From Paralithodes platypus (taxonomy: Eukaryota; Arthropoda; Malacostraca; Decapoda; Lithodidae): 64,000 bases of DNA. Positions within the stretch are counted from its first letter, which is position 1. Every line of letters starts with the position of its first letter. The stretch spans positions 46,829,120 to 46,893,119 of the forward strand of contig CM064509.1 in assembly GCA_032716605.1 (NCBI GenBank), in the 5' to 3' direction. The notes below the pieces were generated by a model that was not told the DNA's origin, did not search any database, and saw only the letters and a list, made by a program, of their open reading frames with translations. Positions 11,614-23,400 of this stretch are shown piece after piece. The position numbers were made by a program, and so were the translations under genes.

Positions 11614-12863
11614 GTGTTGGTGAGTTTCAGTTTTGGATTCGTTGCATTACGAGACTGTGTGATACTGTACAGGTATGCGCGCTAGTGTAGATTGATTCAT
11701 TTGAGTTTCAGATGGTTTGTTAGTGTAAGAGACAGTTGTATAATTAATTTCTTACTTTTCTTTGAGGTAGGTGTTTGGGGTATTGAATGTTGATTCAGTA
11801 TGTGTTTTGACTCTTTTATGAATTATTGAGAGGTGATTTGGTAGAGGACTTAATTCAGTCAGTCAGTACATTCCCAGCACACGAGGATTACAGTCTCTTC
11901 CAGCTACTACGGTGTAGCGTGTGTGTGTTGGGGGTCTGCCACCAGAGCTCTTACGTATGAATTTTGACCAAGATCTTGCCCATGATCTATGCCAAGACTC
12001 TAGCCTTTAATCTGGTCCTGATGTGGCCGTTTCGGTCTACCTGGTGCATTGACCAAGTGGACCCATCCGTGTGTGAGTGTGGGCTGGCCCTGTTTGGCTT
12101 GAGGCGAGTGTACGACTTGGATGAGGGAGAGCGTTGGGTTGCACTTCGAGTCCTGTAGCGGTTGAATTGTCCAGGATCACAGGATCAGCGTACAAGTACA
12201 GTGTGGTGACACCAGGTTGCCTTGTGTGAGCCCTTGCGTATAGTTCTCGGGGCTGTACTGCAGTTCCTCAGCTTGTGTGTGCCCGGACAGCCAGGAGTTC
12301 AAGTCAACCAGTGAAGAGGGGGGACTTCTATATTCGTCATTCCCTTGCATTCCCTCTGGAGACCTTAGCAGTATTGGCTTACCTTAGGACAGCCAGGAGT
12401 TCAAGACAACCAGTGAAGAGGGGGGACTTCTATATTCGTCATTCCCTTGCATTCCCTCTGGAGACCTTAGCAGTATTGGCCTACCTTAGGACCCTCTCGT
12501 AGTCTACTTAAAGTTGTCATTCAACTTGTCATTCAACTTGTCATTCTTATTTGAAAGTTAATTAATTGACCACAAAATAATTAATCCTAAAATACTCACC
12601 ACTGCACCCTTCTTTATAATGCGAATGTCTTGTAGTGTGAATTCGGGTGAATGGTGTGAATGTGTGTAAATATGATATGAGTTTCTTTTTTTTATTACTA
12701 GTAATATATATATTTTATAATATACTTTTGAGGTTATGTATTTTCTATCACTAATCCTTATCTTATGTAGGCTAAGATAATGAGTTGTTAATTTATCGAG
12801 TGTATATCAAGTTACTCTGAAATCACGGAACCTACCTAGAATATCAAGAGTGAACAACTTCCT
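11575..12863 (+). mobile_element. LTR of a Ty3/Gypsy element, cut 11 bases before its end
   Basis: Mirror of the LTR at 13561-14857. The likely start is TGTTGTG at 11575, followed by a (GT)n tract (11579-11610). The LTR end on the complete side reads TTACA next to a primer-binding site. Here the LTR stops at GAGTGA (12863), and the spacer begins, so the last 11 bases are missing. It contains a 102-base tandem duplication. The 5' boundary is inferred from the TGT...ACA ends only. Confidence 0.6.
12285..12490 (+). repeat. Two tandem 102-base units inside the LTR
   Basis: Units 12285-12386 and 12387-12490 begin GGACAGCCAGGAGTTCAAG and are nearly identical. Because 102 is divisible by three, an open frame runs through both and gives a 34-residue peptide repeat, but there is no evidence that it is translated. 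The same duplication exists in the right arm, so it predates the palindrome. Confidence 0.85.
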
Positions 12864-13407
12864 GTAGGTATTAGCATCAACCTGGAACGCTTGAAGTAGG
12901 GCTTTCTTGAGCGCCTCGTAGTCATCTGCGACATCAGGAGGTAAACTTACATATACCTTCAGTGCCTTACCTCTCAGAAGGGTTCCGAGGTGAAGTGGAT
13001 AATCTGTCTCTCGCCAACCATAGAACTTGGCTACCTTCTCAAATATAAGGAGCTAAGAATCAATCTCATCACCATCTGAAAATGGAGGAATGCGGGCCTT
13101 ACCTGTATCACCAACAGTCCTAGAGGGGTTAGTGTCAGGATCTAAACTAGCCCTATTCTGATCTGGGATTTTAAGCTTAGCTAGAGATTATTCACGAGCA
13201 CGAGCTTTCTCTCTCTCCTCACTCTCTCGCTCTCTCTCTCTCCTCCTTCTCTCGGTCTCTCTTAGCTGCTCGCTCATCCCTCTCATTTGCTAGAGCTATA
13301 AGTTTAAAAACTGCATCCTCTCCAGTCACACCTAATGCTTTAGCCTCCGTATATCCGTTATTCCACTCAGGGCTAGAAAGGATATTATTAATCACAAAGA
13401 AACTCAA
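12864..13407 (-). pseudogene. Gag start of a Ty3/Gypsy element, truncated
   Basis: On the reverse strand the frame opens at 13407 (MSFFVINNILSSPEWNNGY). It runs through an arginine/glutamate-rich coiled segment (RDREKEERERARE) and then, after stops/shifts, reads IPDQNR, GDEIDS*LLIFEKVAKFYGW and DDYEALKKALLQAFQ.DANTYRK. This pattern (charged helix, GDEID-type capsid start, ALLQAF...YR.LF) is the capsid region of Ty3/Gypsy Gag known from many invertebrates. A stop lies at about 13053-13055. The gene is cut off at the palindrome joint. Confidence 0.7.
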
Positions 13408-13542
13408 ACTTATTCAGCAGGACACCTCCAGCACATCGATGGGACAACAGCTAAAAAAAAAAAAAAAAAAAAAAAAAACAGTTAAACACCAACCAGAGCA
13501 CTTAACATACAGTACACTAATCCCAGGATAAAAGAATGAGTA

Positions 13543-13560
13543 TCCTACACACTGCGCCAC
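13543..13560 (-). promoter_or_regulatory. Likely primer-binding site of the LTR element
   Basis: Immediately after the LTR end (reverse strand, TTACA) comes GTGGCGCAGTGTGTAGG. A TGGCGC-type sequence within a base or two of the LTR is where Ty3/Gypsy elements bind the 3' end of a primer tRNA. The primer tRNA cannot be named from this alone. Confidence 0.5.
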
Positions 13561-14801
13561 TGTAAGGGAATCACTCTTGATATTCTAGGTAGGTTCCGTG
13601 ATTTCAGAGTAACTTGATATACACTCGATAAATTAACAACTCATTCTCTTAGCCTACATAAGATAAGGATTAGTGATAGAAAATACATAACCTCAAAAGT
13701 ATATTATAAAATATATATATTACAAGTAATGAAAAAGAAACCCATAACATTTACACACATTCACACCATTCACCCAAATTCACACTACAAGACATTCGCA
13801 TTATAAAGAAGGGTGCAGTGGTGAATATCTTAGGGTTAATTAGTTTGTGGTCAATTAATTAACTTTCAAATAAGAATGACAACTTGAATGACAAGTTGAA
13901 TGACAACTTTAAGTAGACTGCGAGAGGGTCCTAAGGTAGGCCAATACTGCTAAGGTCTCCAGAGGGAATGCAAGGGAATGACGAATATAGAAGTCCCCCC
14001 TCTTCACTGGTTGTCTTGAACTCCTGGCTGTCCTAAGGTAAGCCAATACTGCTAAGGGCTCCAGAGGGAATGCAAGGGAATGACGAATATAGAAGTCCCC
14101 CCTCTTCACTGGTTGACTTGAACTCCTGGCTGTCCGGGCACACTCAGGCTGAGGAACTGCAGTATAGCCCCGAGAACTAAACGCAAGGGCTCGCACAAGG
14201 CAACCTGGCGTCACCACACTGTACTTGTACGTTGATCCTGTGATCCTGGACAATTCAACAGCTACAGGACTCGAAGTGTAACCCAACGCTATCCCTCATC
14301 CAAGTCGTACACTCGCCTCAAGCCAAACAGGGCCAGCCCACACTCACACACGGATTGGTCCACTGGGTCAATGCACCAGGTAGACCGAAACGGCCACATC
14401 AGGACCAGATTAAAGGCTAGAGTCTTGGCATAGATCATGGGCAAGATCTTGGTCAAAATTCATACGTAAGAGCTCTGGTGGCAGACCCCCAACACACACA
14501 CGCTACACCGTAGTAGCTGGAAGATACTGTAATCCTCGTGTGCTGGGAATGTACTGACTGACTGAATTAAGTCCTCTACCAAATCACCTCTCAATAATTC
14601 ATAAAAGAGTCAAAACACATACTGAATCAACATTCAATACCCCAAACACCTACCTCGAAGAAAAGTAAGAAATTAATTATACAACTGTCTCTTACACTGA
14701 CAGACCATCTGAAACTCAAATGAATCAATCTACACTAGCGCGCATACCTGTACAGTATCACACAGTCTCGTAATGCATCGAATCCAAAACTGAAACTCAC
14801 C

Positions 14802-14846
<45 letters not shown>

Positions 14847-14857
14847 CACTCGCTCTC
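13561..14857 (-). mobile_element. Complete-ended LTR of the central Ty3/Gypsy element
   Basis: On the forward strand it begins TGTAAGGGAATCACTC at 13561, which is the reverse complement of the LTR 3' end. The 5' end is probably near 14857, beyond the (CA)n tract 14802-14844. It contains the tandem 102-base duplication at 13931-14136. The open frame 14286-13909 runs through that duplication and looks like chance. It is joined to primer site and gag in the normal order, so this is a 5' LTR. Confidence 0.65.
13931..14136 (-). repeat. Two tandem 102-base units inside the right-arm LTR
   Basis: Mirror of 12285-12490. One base difference changes an encoded E to P-adjacent residue (PLEP against PLET) in one unit. 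Both units are present in both arms. Confidence 0.85.
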
Positions 14858-14961
14858 ATGAACGACGCCATCTATGATCAGACAGCCTAACTAAATTATT
14901 CACACCTATCAAAGCAATATGACATAATATTCCTGACAATTGGTTAATTGTCTGCCAAAAA

Positions 14962-17924
14962 AAAAATTATGTGAGTGAGGGAGACAAAAGGCAGAACTGC
15001 CTGTATCGAGTTCCTCCCCCAGAGTTGAAAGAGTGACAGGGCCAAAATCAAGGGACGTTCGAGCCAAAATGCCTGGACACACGGAGTTTGACGCAATGAA
15101 ACTCATAGGAAGAGGGAAAGACTGATTCTGGGAGAGAGTTCCAAAGCTTAGCAGTTGAATAGAATAAGGTCTGAGAATACCTTTTCACTCTTGGGTTGGA
15201 GAGTTGCACAGAGTAGGGGTGGGATTGTGTTGCAAGACGGGTACTACATACCGTACATAGAGGAGGTGGTATACACTGGGAAAGCTCTGATGAACATTGA
15301 TTATTATAGACGTGATAGAATAGTGAGAGAGATGAAACATTGCGGCGAAGAGAGAGAGATTGCAGAGAGTTGGTGAGTGGGCGGGAGTTAGTCATACAAA
15401 AGGCTTTCCTTTCTACTTTGTCTTGGAGTGCGGTGTGAGAGGATCCTCCCCACACATGTGAACAATACTCAATACAATGATGCATTGTGCCCCTGTACAG
15501 AGCAAGAAGCTGTGCAGGGGTAAAGAACCCCTTGAGGCGGTTGAGCACACCCAGCTTCTGGGAGGCTGCCTTAGCAAGACTGGTAATATGGTCCTTCCAA
15601 GAGAGAGCAGAAGAAAAAGAGACACCGAGAATATTGAGAGAAGATGAGGGATTGATTTTTGTATTGTTGAATTGTAAGGGATAGTCCTCTGGGAGTTCAC
15701 GACGGGTAGATAGATGGATAAATTGGGTTTTGGAAGCATTAAGGGCAACAAGGTTTTCTCTGCCCCAATTGGAAATAGTAGTTAGATCAGGATATAAGTG
15801 TTGCATGGCTTCATTACGTTTCTCTTTGAGGGATTGTTGGCCGGGGCGTTCAGGAAAACTAAGTGAGTAGTGTAAGATAGAGTCGTCTGCGTATGAATGA
15901 ATGGGACTGGAGGTACAGTTGAGAAGATCATTTATGAAAATTAGAAAGAGAATGGGAGATAAGACAGAGCCCTGAAGAACACCGGAGTTGATAGCATGAG
16001 GAAGTGAACGATGGTCGTCCATAACCGCAGCTAGGGAACGGCCGGAAAGGAAATTATAGACAAAGGCACAGATGGAGGGATAGAAACCGAAGGAGGGTAG
16101 TTTAGATATAAAAGATTTGTACGAGACTCTATCGAAGGCCTTCGATATGTCTAGCGCAATAGAAAAGGTCTCACTGAAGTCCTGATAGGAGGATGACCAA
16201 GAGTTAGTAAGATACGAAAGAAAATCACCTGTAGAGCGACCCTTAAGGAAGCCATACTGGCGATCTGAGAGTAGATTATGAGAAGAGAAATGCTTAAGAA
16301 ATTTGGAAGTAAGAAGAGTTTATATAACTTTAGTGATGAGCAATTGGACGATAGTTGGAGGGTTGAGAGCGGTCACCTTTCTTTGGGACAGGTTGAATGA
16401 GAGCAAACTTCCAGCAAGAAGGGAAGACGTTAGAGGAGAGACAGAGACGGAAGAGTTTGCCTAGGCAGGGAGTCAGCACGGAAGAGAGTTCTTGAGTACA
16501 ACAGAAGGAACACCATCCGGACCGTACGCGTTCTTAATATTAAGCCCAGAGAGGGTAGAAAGTACATCTTTAGAAGATATTAGGATATTAGGCATAAGTA
16601 GGAAAGAGGGAGGAGAGGGAGGAATAGCACCAGAATCATCCAAGGTGGAGTTTCTAGTGAAAGTTTGAGCGAAGAGTGTGAAAGAGTGTTTGGCGAGTCA
16701 TACATTTTTTTTGGCTTGATTCCGGGCAGAAGCATAGGAAGAATGAGATTCTTCAGTTTAAAAGGCATCGGTACCGTTTGAATGCTTCCTCCTTATTGCG
16801 AACAGCAGTAGAACAAGTGCGAGTAAACCAAGTTTGTTTTGCATTAGTCTGAGGGAAAGAATATGGAATGTATGCCTGATAGATTACCTTCAAAATGTGT
16901 TCAGCACTCTCCGAGGGTCCTCGGCAACGGAAGCAAAAATAATTTCATGGGAAATCATAGAAGAACTGCCGGAGAGCCTCCCAGTCGGCAGTCCCAAAGT
17001 GCCACAAGTGCCGCCGGCTTGGATGATCTGGTGGCAGTACTGTAGAGATAGGACAGGTAACAGAGATAAGTTTATGGTCGGAGTAGCCCAAAGGAGAGAA
17101 AAGATTGACAGTATAAGAAAAAGGGTTAGAAGTTAGAAACAAGTCAAGAATGTTGGCCGGTATTCTGAAGCAATCCGGGATACAGTTGGGTTGCTGAACC
17201 AGCTGCTATAGGTCAGTTAGGATAGAAGAGATGTAGGCTTGTTCACCAGGTTGGTCAGTAGTATGAGAAGAAAGCCATTGGCGGTTGTGAACATTGAAAT
17301 CTCTTAACATGGAGATTTCTGAGAAAGGAGAAATGGATAGAATTTGTTCCACTTTAGAGATTAGATAGTCAAAGAATTTGGGAAAGTCGGTAGAGTTAGG
17401 AGAAACTAAACAGCACATAAATAATTAGCATGAGAATGACAGAATAGTTTGAGCTATAAAGTTGAGAATTCAGAGGAGTCGAAATCGGGAACACGAGAGC
17501 GAGTGAGTTTGTTGTGCACGTATGCACAACATCCGTCTTTGGCTTTGAAACTAGGAGAGAGAAAATAGGAGAATGCAGAGATGGGGCTGCTGGCAGTTGC
17601 TTCAGACACCTGAGTTTCAGTGAGGAAAATAATATCAGGTTTGTAGGAGGAGAGATGGTGTTCAACAGAGGGAAAATTTTAAAAAGGCAGCGAATGCTGC
17701 AAAAGTAAGAGTGACAGGCCGGGGCCCAGAGATTTTTGAGGGGTCGTCAGGGGAAGGTCGGGTAGGTTCGGGGGTTTTAATGCCCCCCCCCCCCCCCCCC
17801 CCCCTTGGGACTCCAAGGCTGGGCTATTGTTCATCATTAGATACATTTATTGTGGAAAAAGCTAGTGTGGTGTGCATGTGTAGTGTAGTGAAGTAGATAG
17901 CAGCAGCAAGTTTTTTTGAGAGTT
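14962..17924 (-). mobile_element. Jockey-like non-LTR retrotransposon, right-arm copy
   Basis: Mirror of 8493-11458. Endonuclease, linker and RT lie in the same order on the reverse strand, and a poly-C run at 17783-17804 matches the left poly-G. A poly-A-type AAAAAAAAA near 14956-14964 replaces TTTTG at the left-arm end. It carries the same frame breaks at the RT start as the left copy, so they arose before the arms formed. Confidence 0.85.
15048..16022 (-). pseudogene. Carboxy half of Jockey-like ORF2, open for 324 codons
   Basis: Mirror of 10405-11379 with a handful of residue changes. It keeps the conserved GVLQGSVLSP step and the SYADD catalytic box. Upstream RT motifs (QYGFLKGRST, KAFDRV) lie in other frames, so it cannot make a full enzyme. 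Comparing this frame with the left copy gives a direct estimate of the age of the palindrome. Confidence 0.85.
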
Positions 17925-18234
17925 TTTTTTTATTTTTTTATTCCAACTACTCCCTCTCGGGCATAGGCTGAGAGCCTGTACACTCCACCGGTGAACAAGC
18001 TGAGGCCCGTGAGGTCTTGTTCCAGTCTAGGGAGTGAGACGTGCGAAGCACCCATTCACGGCTCAAAGCAACCCCATCTCTGAAGTTGCTCCGCCTCTGC
18101 GCTTCACCGTCTCAACCCCCACACTCGGACCCTCACTCTCAGAACGCCACCTATTGAGCAATTATCTCATGAAGCATTGCCCCCCTGTAGCATATTTTGA
18201 ATATGGGAATATTCATACAATGCTATTAATGCAT
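17925..18234 (-). mobile_element. SINE-like 3' module, right-arm copy
   Basis: Mirror of 8185-8492. Its A-rich tail is seen here as a T-run with an internal A (17927-17941), differing in length from the left arm. Confidence 0.55.
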
Positions 18235-19325
18235 ACGTAACAATCAAGGATCTTGGAAACAGATCTACACAGAGATTAGCAATGAATATTCACATATTTT
18301 ACCTTACCTTCACATCAATAATCACAAAGTAAGATACTCAGAGACACTTAGGGGAAGTTGGGGGGGGGGGGGGTTGAGGATCGAGAGCAATTCTGGCCGG
18401 CGTAGAGCGTTGGTTCGCCTGGACCAGACTTCAGGGCTGCTTCGCACAGTCAGGAATCTCACATCCAGACGTCAGAGGCAACACAACAGGGCTCATTGTA
18501 GTCTCGAGGGGGAGGGGGAGGCAGTTACCACTTTTAGTTAGATGCTCCGGACTTTTCAGACTTAAGAACATTACCGAGGTGGAAGTGCTTGCTTTCTCAA
18601 CAATTTCGTTGAGTACATGTTCAGATATTTTCTTATATTCAACTTATAGTAATTCAATGTTAAAAGGATATAGTGAATCGTTGTGACATCAATAGTGAAG
18701 TAAATACTTAGCTTAAAAATACATGGTAGTTATCATTAGGTACCTAATCATTTAAAGTATTTTATTTAATACTCCGGTGGGAGTTACTAAGTCTAGGAAG
18801 GATATGATAGCATATGATAGCAGTTCTGGTGATTTCATTATAATTGAGGGTTATTGGTGAATCAGGCAATAACTCTGGTCTTCTCTATATTCCTGGGTTG
18901 GTCCAGAGTTCTTCGTAACAGGCTTGTACTGTAGATCCTAATATCTCTACTTATGTCGGTAGCACTCAGGTCTTTGATGTGGAATTTGCATAAACATTTG
19001 TTCTGTGTACTGTAAATCTGGCTGCTGGTGCAATGAAGGCTGGTGATTGGTGGGGAGGGTTTGAAACCTGGATGGTGATTGGCTGACACTCCCATTCTTT
19101 AATAGGGGTGACTGACCTAGGTGACCCGTCTTCCTGGTAGTAAGAAAACGGGAATGACCTGGTAAAATGGGGTACTCCTCTGTTTCTTGTTTCTCTGCAT
19201 CATGAGAAACTGGTATGGAATGGTGTCTCTACTGTTTGTTTCTTCTTTTCTCCTTCCTACTCACCTGTAGGCTGGCAATCCTACAGGTGTTTCCCAACCC
19301 CGTTCTATCCAGCCCCATCACTTCA
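18235..19325 (-). mobile_element. Truncated LTR, right-arm copy
   Basis: Mirror of 7090-8184 and homologous to the first roughly 1.1 kb of the LTR at 55199. The G-run at 18361-18373 matches the left poly-C run. No coding function. Confidence 0.65.
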
Positions 19326-19499
19326 CTTGCTATCGCTCACCAGGAAGAATTCGACACCTGGCTGGGGATAAACATCTTAAAACTTGTTGGCTGAATGGGG
19401 CCGAATGGATACAAGCCAGAGAAAGAGAGAAAAGGAGAGAAAGATAAAAAAAGCAGGTGACCTCCCTTAAAGAAATTCCATAGACTATTTACATCGCTA

Positions 19500-19905
19500 G
19501 GCCTAGATTCCTATTTTTCTATTAATTTCCTCCAGTTCACTATGAAACCTATCCCTAACTTCCTTTTTCTTCAGGGGCCACACTCTCCTTTTGGGCACAT
19601 ATACCTTCTTGCGCTCAGGATCTCTGTATAAGATCATGTCACACACAAGTAGCTTATGCTGGCGGATACATTCTTCGCTCGGGATGACTTTTACATCCCA
19701 ACCAGTTTCCAGTCTTTCCTACTAGTCGCCTTGTACAACACGCAGTAGGATGCGTGGGGCATATTCATGTTTTCCTCCACCATAAGTGAGAGCCCCCTTA
19801 CCCCCTTGTGGTACACACCAGAGGACAGACCAATTGGGGCATTTCTGATCCCCCCCCCCCATGGGGACTCCGAGGCGGGTAGTAATTGCGTTTTTTGTTT
19901 TTGTT
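19500..19905 (-). pseudogene. LINE endonuclease fragment, right-arm copy
   Basis: Mirror of 6500-6912. The KVIPSEEC..QHKLLVCDMILY motif is read on the reverse strand, although a few codons differ (for example a changed lysine/valine region near 19695). About 75 bases next to it in the left arm are absent here. Confidence 0.6.
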
Positions 19906-19978
19906 TTTTTTCAGGCTTGGGCTGCCCTCAGTGTTGATGAGGCGCAGGAAGGATCAGCTAGGGAGGCCAGGTGGTGAA

Positions 19979-20120
<142 letters not shown>

Positions 20121-20760
20121 ATATATACATATTGGCTCAGCAACATATTCTGACATTCGTTCAGCAGTGGTTCGATCCACCGCCGACAGTATGGATAGAT
20201 ACAGATGCATCAGGGCTCTCGGGTGGGACTTTCAGTCAACCGAGGGTCATCAGGGTCAAGGCCAATGTTCCACACACGACAATTGGCACATAAATGCAAA
20301 AGAGTTGTTCGTATCATTGCAGTTTCTCAAAATGTATGGCTCCCCCCTTCAAGGCAAGTGAGTAGCGTTCAGAATGGACAATCTGAAGGCAGTGTCCTCA
20401 ATTCCGTCAATTATAGGTTCCTGCCTAAAAGCGGGGCCTCACACACGTGCACTTACGACTTGCATGCTCAGGTTGAATCCGATAATATTTTTGGGTATCA
20501 CCGGAGACTAATATGAGGTTGAGAAATACCAGGTGGCTGCACGTATTGTTTCAGGAATTAGGGAAAGTAATCATGGAGTTCTCCGTAAAACTCACAATGT
20601 TAGAAAGTGGGCGGCATCGCACAATTCCTCCATAACTATTCGTTCGACAATATCGTGCAGACCTCTGTGGGCTTCATCTCTTACTTTTCTCTCTTGTTTC
20701 TTGTCGGTACATTTAGATAAACCTCATGTAAAATATGTGGCCCTAGGTCAACCTCTGTAA
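20121..20760 (+). mobile_element. DIRS-like RNase H fragment, right-arm copy
   Basis: Mirror of 5641-6215, now on the forward strand. [17 protein letters not shown] is at about 20195-20245, then [22 protein letters not shown] and MDNLKAVSSIPS. The conserved lysine/asparagine step differs between arms (NAKE here, NEKE left). The downstream frame 20533-20760 continues the unidentified peptide. Confidence 0.65.
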
Positions 20761-20923
20761 ATATGTTCTGTATCATAAAGATTCTATGTATTAGTTTTAT
20801 GAAGAGAGAGGGGGGGGGGGGAGATATAGGCAGTATCCAGACCCCATACCTCTTGTGATACAATGAGATTTAATACATAAGGATTTTATAAGTATAAGGC
20901 ATGAAATATATTTAAGGTATGAA

Positions 20924-21683
20924 AAAGGAGAAAAGAGGGCTGGATGTGATGGAGATGAGCTGCTTGAGGAGTATGTGTGGAGTTACTCGTAGAGACAGAT
21001 TGAGGAATGAAGAGATACGTAGGAGAGTGGGGCAGCAGGAGCATTTGTCAGCCAGAGTGGACAGAAGGGTGCTGAGCTGGTATGGTCATGTTGAACGAAT
21101 GGGAGATGAAAAGCTTACAAAGAGAATATGTGAGTCGGGTACAAGGGGAGATAGAAGGGCAGGAAGACCCCCATTGAGATGGAGAGACTGTGTAAGAAAG
21201 GCTTTGGATGATAGAGGAATGACTATAGATCAGGCAGGGGAAGTGGTGGTGGACAGGAGTGAATGGAGAATGCTTGTGAATAGTTGAGTGAACACGTGGT
21301 CATTTGGAGTAAGGGGTCGGGCGCAAGTTGGACTAGATAATAGTCCATCAGGCGCCTGGCCCGGGGAGACGATTAATATGAAGGGTGTGCCTGGAAGTGT
21401 GGTGGGAGGGCTTGTGGCTTTGGCTCCGCTGCATGTCTGCCTGCCGAGATCGGAACCTCTCAGGGTGGTCAGGGGCCGGGGGAGTGCTGGAGCGACCTTT
21501 GGTAACCCTGGTCTCTGGGTCTTCTCCTGGGTGACCTGGATGTGTGAGAGTTTGTGTTTTTTATCTGAGTTTATTTTTTTTGTTTTATGTTGTTTTTGTG
21601 TTTTCCCTATTCTTGCTCTGTCTTGAGTCGGCTACCCCCAAAATGGGGATTGGGCCTGAGCATATATATAGATAGATAGATAG
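20924..21683 (+). mobile_element. 5'-truncated LINE inserted only in the right arm
   Basis: The frame 20919-21287 encodes a LINE ORF2 carboxy end: MSCLRSMCGVTRRDRLRNEE, then VLSWYGHVERMG, LTKRICES and GRPPLRWRDCV. A GC-rich 3' UTR and a (GATA)n tail at 21668-21683 follow. ATGAA occurs on both sides (20919-20923 and 21684-21688), a target-site duplication. The left arm has a single uninterrupted ATGAA at the matching site (near 5428-5434). The frame is still open, so the insertion is young. Confidence 0.9.
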
Positions 21684-22169
21684 ATGAATAATTTCATATC
21701 TAGTCATACAAAAGTATGTATGTATTCTTGTAGAATCTCCATACTAGTTGAGCATAAGGCTGCCCATTCTGAATATATTACAAATGACTTTAGTTGTAAG
21801 GAGTGGCTTTGGCACAACGTCTGACCGTGGCAATGGTTATTGGAACATGTACTGCTCATAACAATCATCTATGATACAATGTGCTGTGGTAATACGATAT
21901 GTCCGACCCCAATTGTATATACAATATAGCCACCTTGTTTACTGGGTGAGCACAAATGTACAAACTAATATTTGATTACTCTCTGTAGTACTTCCTTCAT
22001 CAGCAGTTCACAGGGCACAAGCTGTATTCTTTGTAATACATGTGGAATATTCAGCAAGTCTTTTTTTCTATCTTTGCGTTTTGGGCACTTTTTTTATAGT
22101 TATGTCCCTCCGGCATTCTTAGAAGTCGGCAGAACGTCATTGACGGAGGAGCCACTGTTAAATAATAGG

Positions 22170-22455
22170 TTTCATCCCCGAAGGGATGAAGAGTATAAAG
22201 TTACTGCGGAGTCAATGACGAGAGCACCTTCCCTCCACACCTTCCCATCCCCTATCTTCCTATGCGTGAGATATCAGAAAGAACACCTATGATGTAAGTA
22301 CTTGGTTCTTGATGAGTAACGGGATGTTCCCTATGAAGGGCTTCCCTAGTGGTCAGGTCGCCAAATATGAATTATTGGCAGTACGACATTGATTCCGGAG
22401 TCATTATATAAAATATTAGGTTTTCTCTTCATCCCTTCGGGGATCAAACCTATAG
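22170..22455. repeat. 27-base inverted repeat, right-arm copy
   Basis: Mirror of 4661-4945. One stem has a base change (GGTTTCATCC where the partner demands GGTTTGATCC), so pairing is no longer perfect. Confidence 0.7.
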
Positions 22456-23400
22456 TCTTACATGTCGCAGGGGTTCCAGTTTAAGGTTCGTTAGTGGTAC
22501 AGGTGCTGAGGTGGTTCTGGGCTCCTATTCTTCCCTATCATGCTCTACCACGTCCTCTATCTCCTCATAGTACATTTCGAGGACTTCCTTTACTAAAGAA
22601 GTTGATGGAACCTCGACTGTCCCTAGTATTCATCTTGGCTTCGGCAGCATCGTGGAGGGTTTGAGGCAGTCTGTCTCTACAAAATAGACCACTAGCACTT
22701 TCCTTACTGTCGATATAGGAGGTACCTGGATAGTGGATTTCACCCACTGTATCCCTTGGTATTAAGGTTCCACCGTTGGGGAATCTTGAGGATATCCCCC
22801 AACACTACCTTTACTCAAAACATAATCCCTTTCTCTGGACCACATCTTATGGAGGAGGGAGGATCTTGGAATCCGTGATTTTCCTGGTGGAGGGTTCTCT
22901 GATGTGGAGAAGGTGGCAGACTACAGGGTAGTGTCTTACATGATGAGGTCATCCAGGTAGTCCATGGCTGTGTAGGCTCGAGGAGAGTGTGTTTCTGAGG
23001 ACGAGAAGAGGTCAAGTGATGGTGGTGGTGTGGCCTCAGGGTATTTTTGGTCAGGTAGTGATCAGGAGGCAAAAAAATGCGCCTGAGCGGGTCGTGATTG
23101 GTCAAGTAGTATTATGCACCGCTGCCTCGGCCTGAGTGGGGAAAAAGGAGCAGCCTTAAGGGTCAAGCTCGCCGGGGAGAGAGGGGGGGAGGTTCCCCTC
23201 GTAGGGTGGTGGCGGGGCGAGTGCCTCAGGGGGTGGGACAGGGGCAGGGTGGGAGAATCATCCAGCCGGGGCATCAGAAGAGGAGTGGGGGGGGGGCTTG
23301 GGGGCGTGAAAAGTGGCGAGGGGGGAGGACGGGCTGAGGATGCAGGGAAGTTTGGAAAGGGGGTGCTTCGGGTGGGGGGCCAGTCCTCGGGTGCAGGTAG
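22456..23400 (-). other. Proline-rich unknown stretch, right-arm copy
   Basis: Mirror of 3601-4660. About 125 bases present in the left arm are missing at about 22855, where GGAGGAGGGAGGATC joins the TTAT side directly. Nothing in it is recognisable as a conserved domain. Confidence 0.35.

Larger units (their letters stand above)
12864..13571. other. Single-copy spacer at the palindrome centre
   Basis: These 708 bases have no inverted partner. On the right they continue seamlessly into a complete LTR end and primer-binding site. On the left they abut the truncated LTR. A run of 26 A lies at 13453-13478, and CT/GA-rich sequence at 13205-13262. The asymmetry shows that the right arm plus spacer is the original contiguous order and that the left arm was joined at 12863/12864. 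Confidence 0.85.

Noticed and set aside
13909..14286. 125-codon frame with a 34-residue internal repeat as a novel repeat protein
   Set aside because: It lies entirely within an LTR and follows the 102-base duplication. No start context or conservation supports translation.
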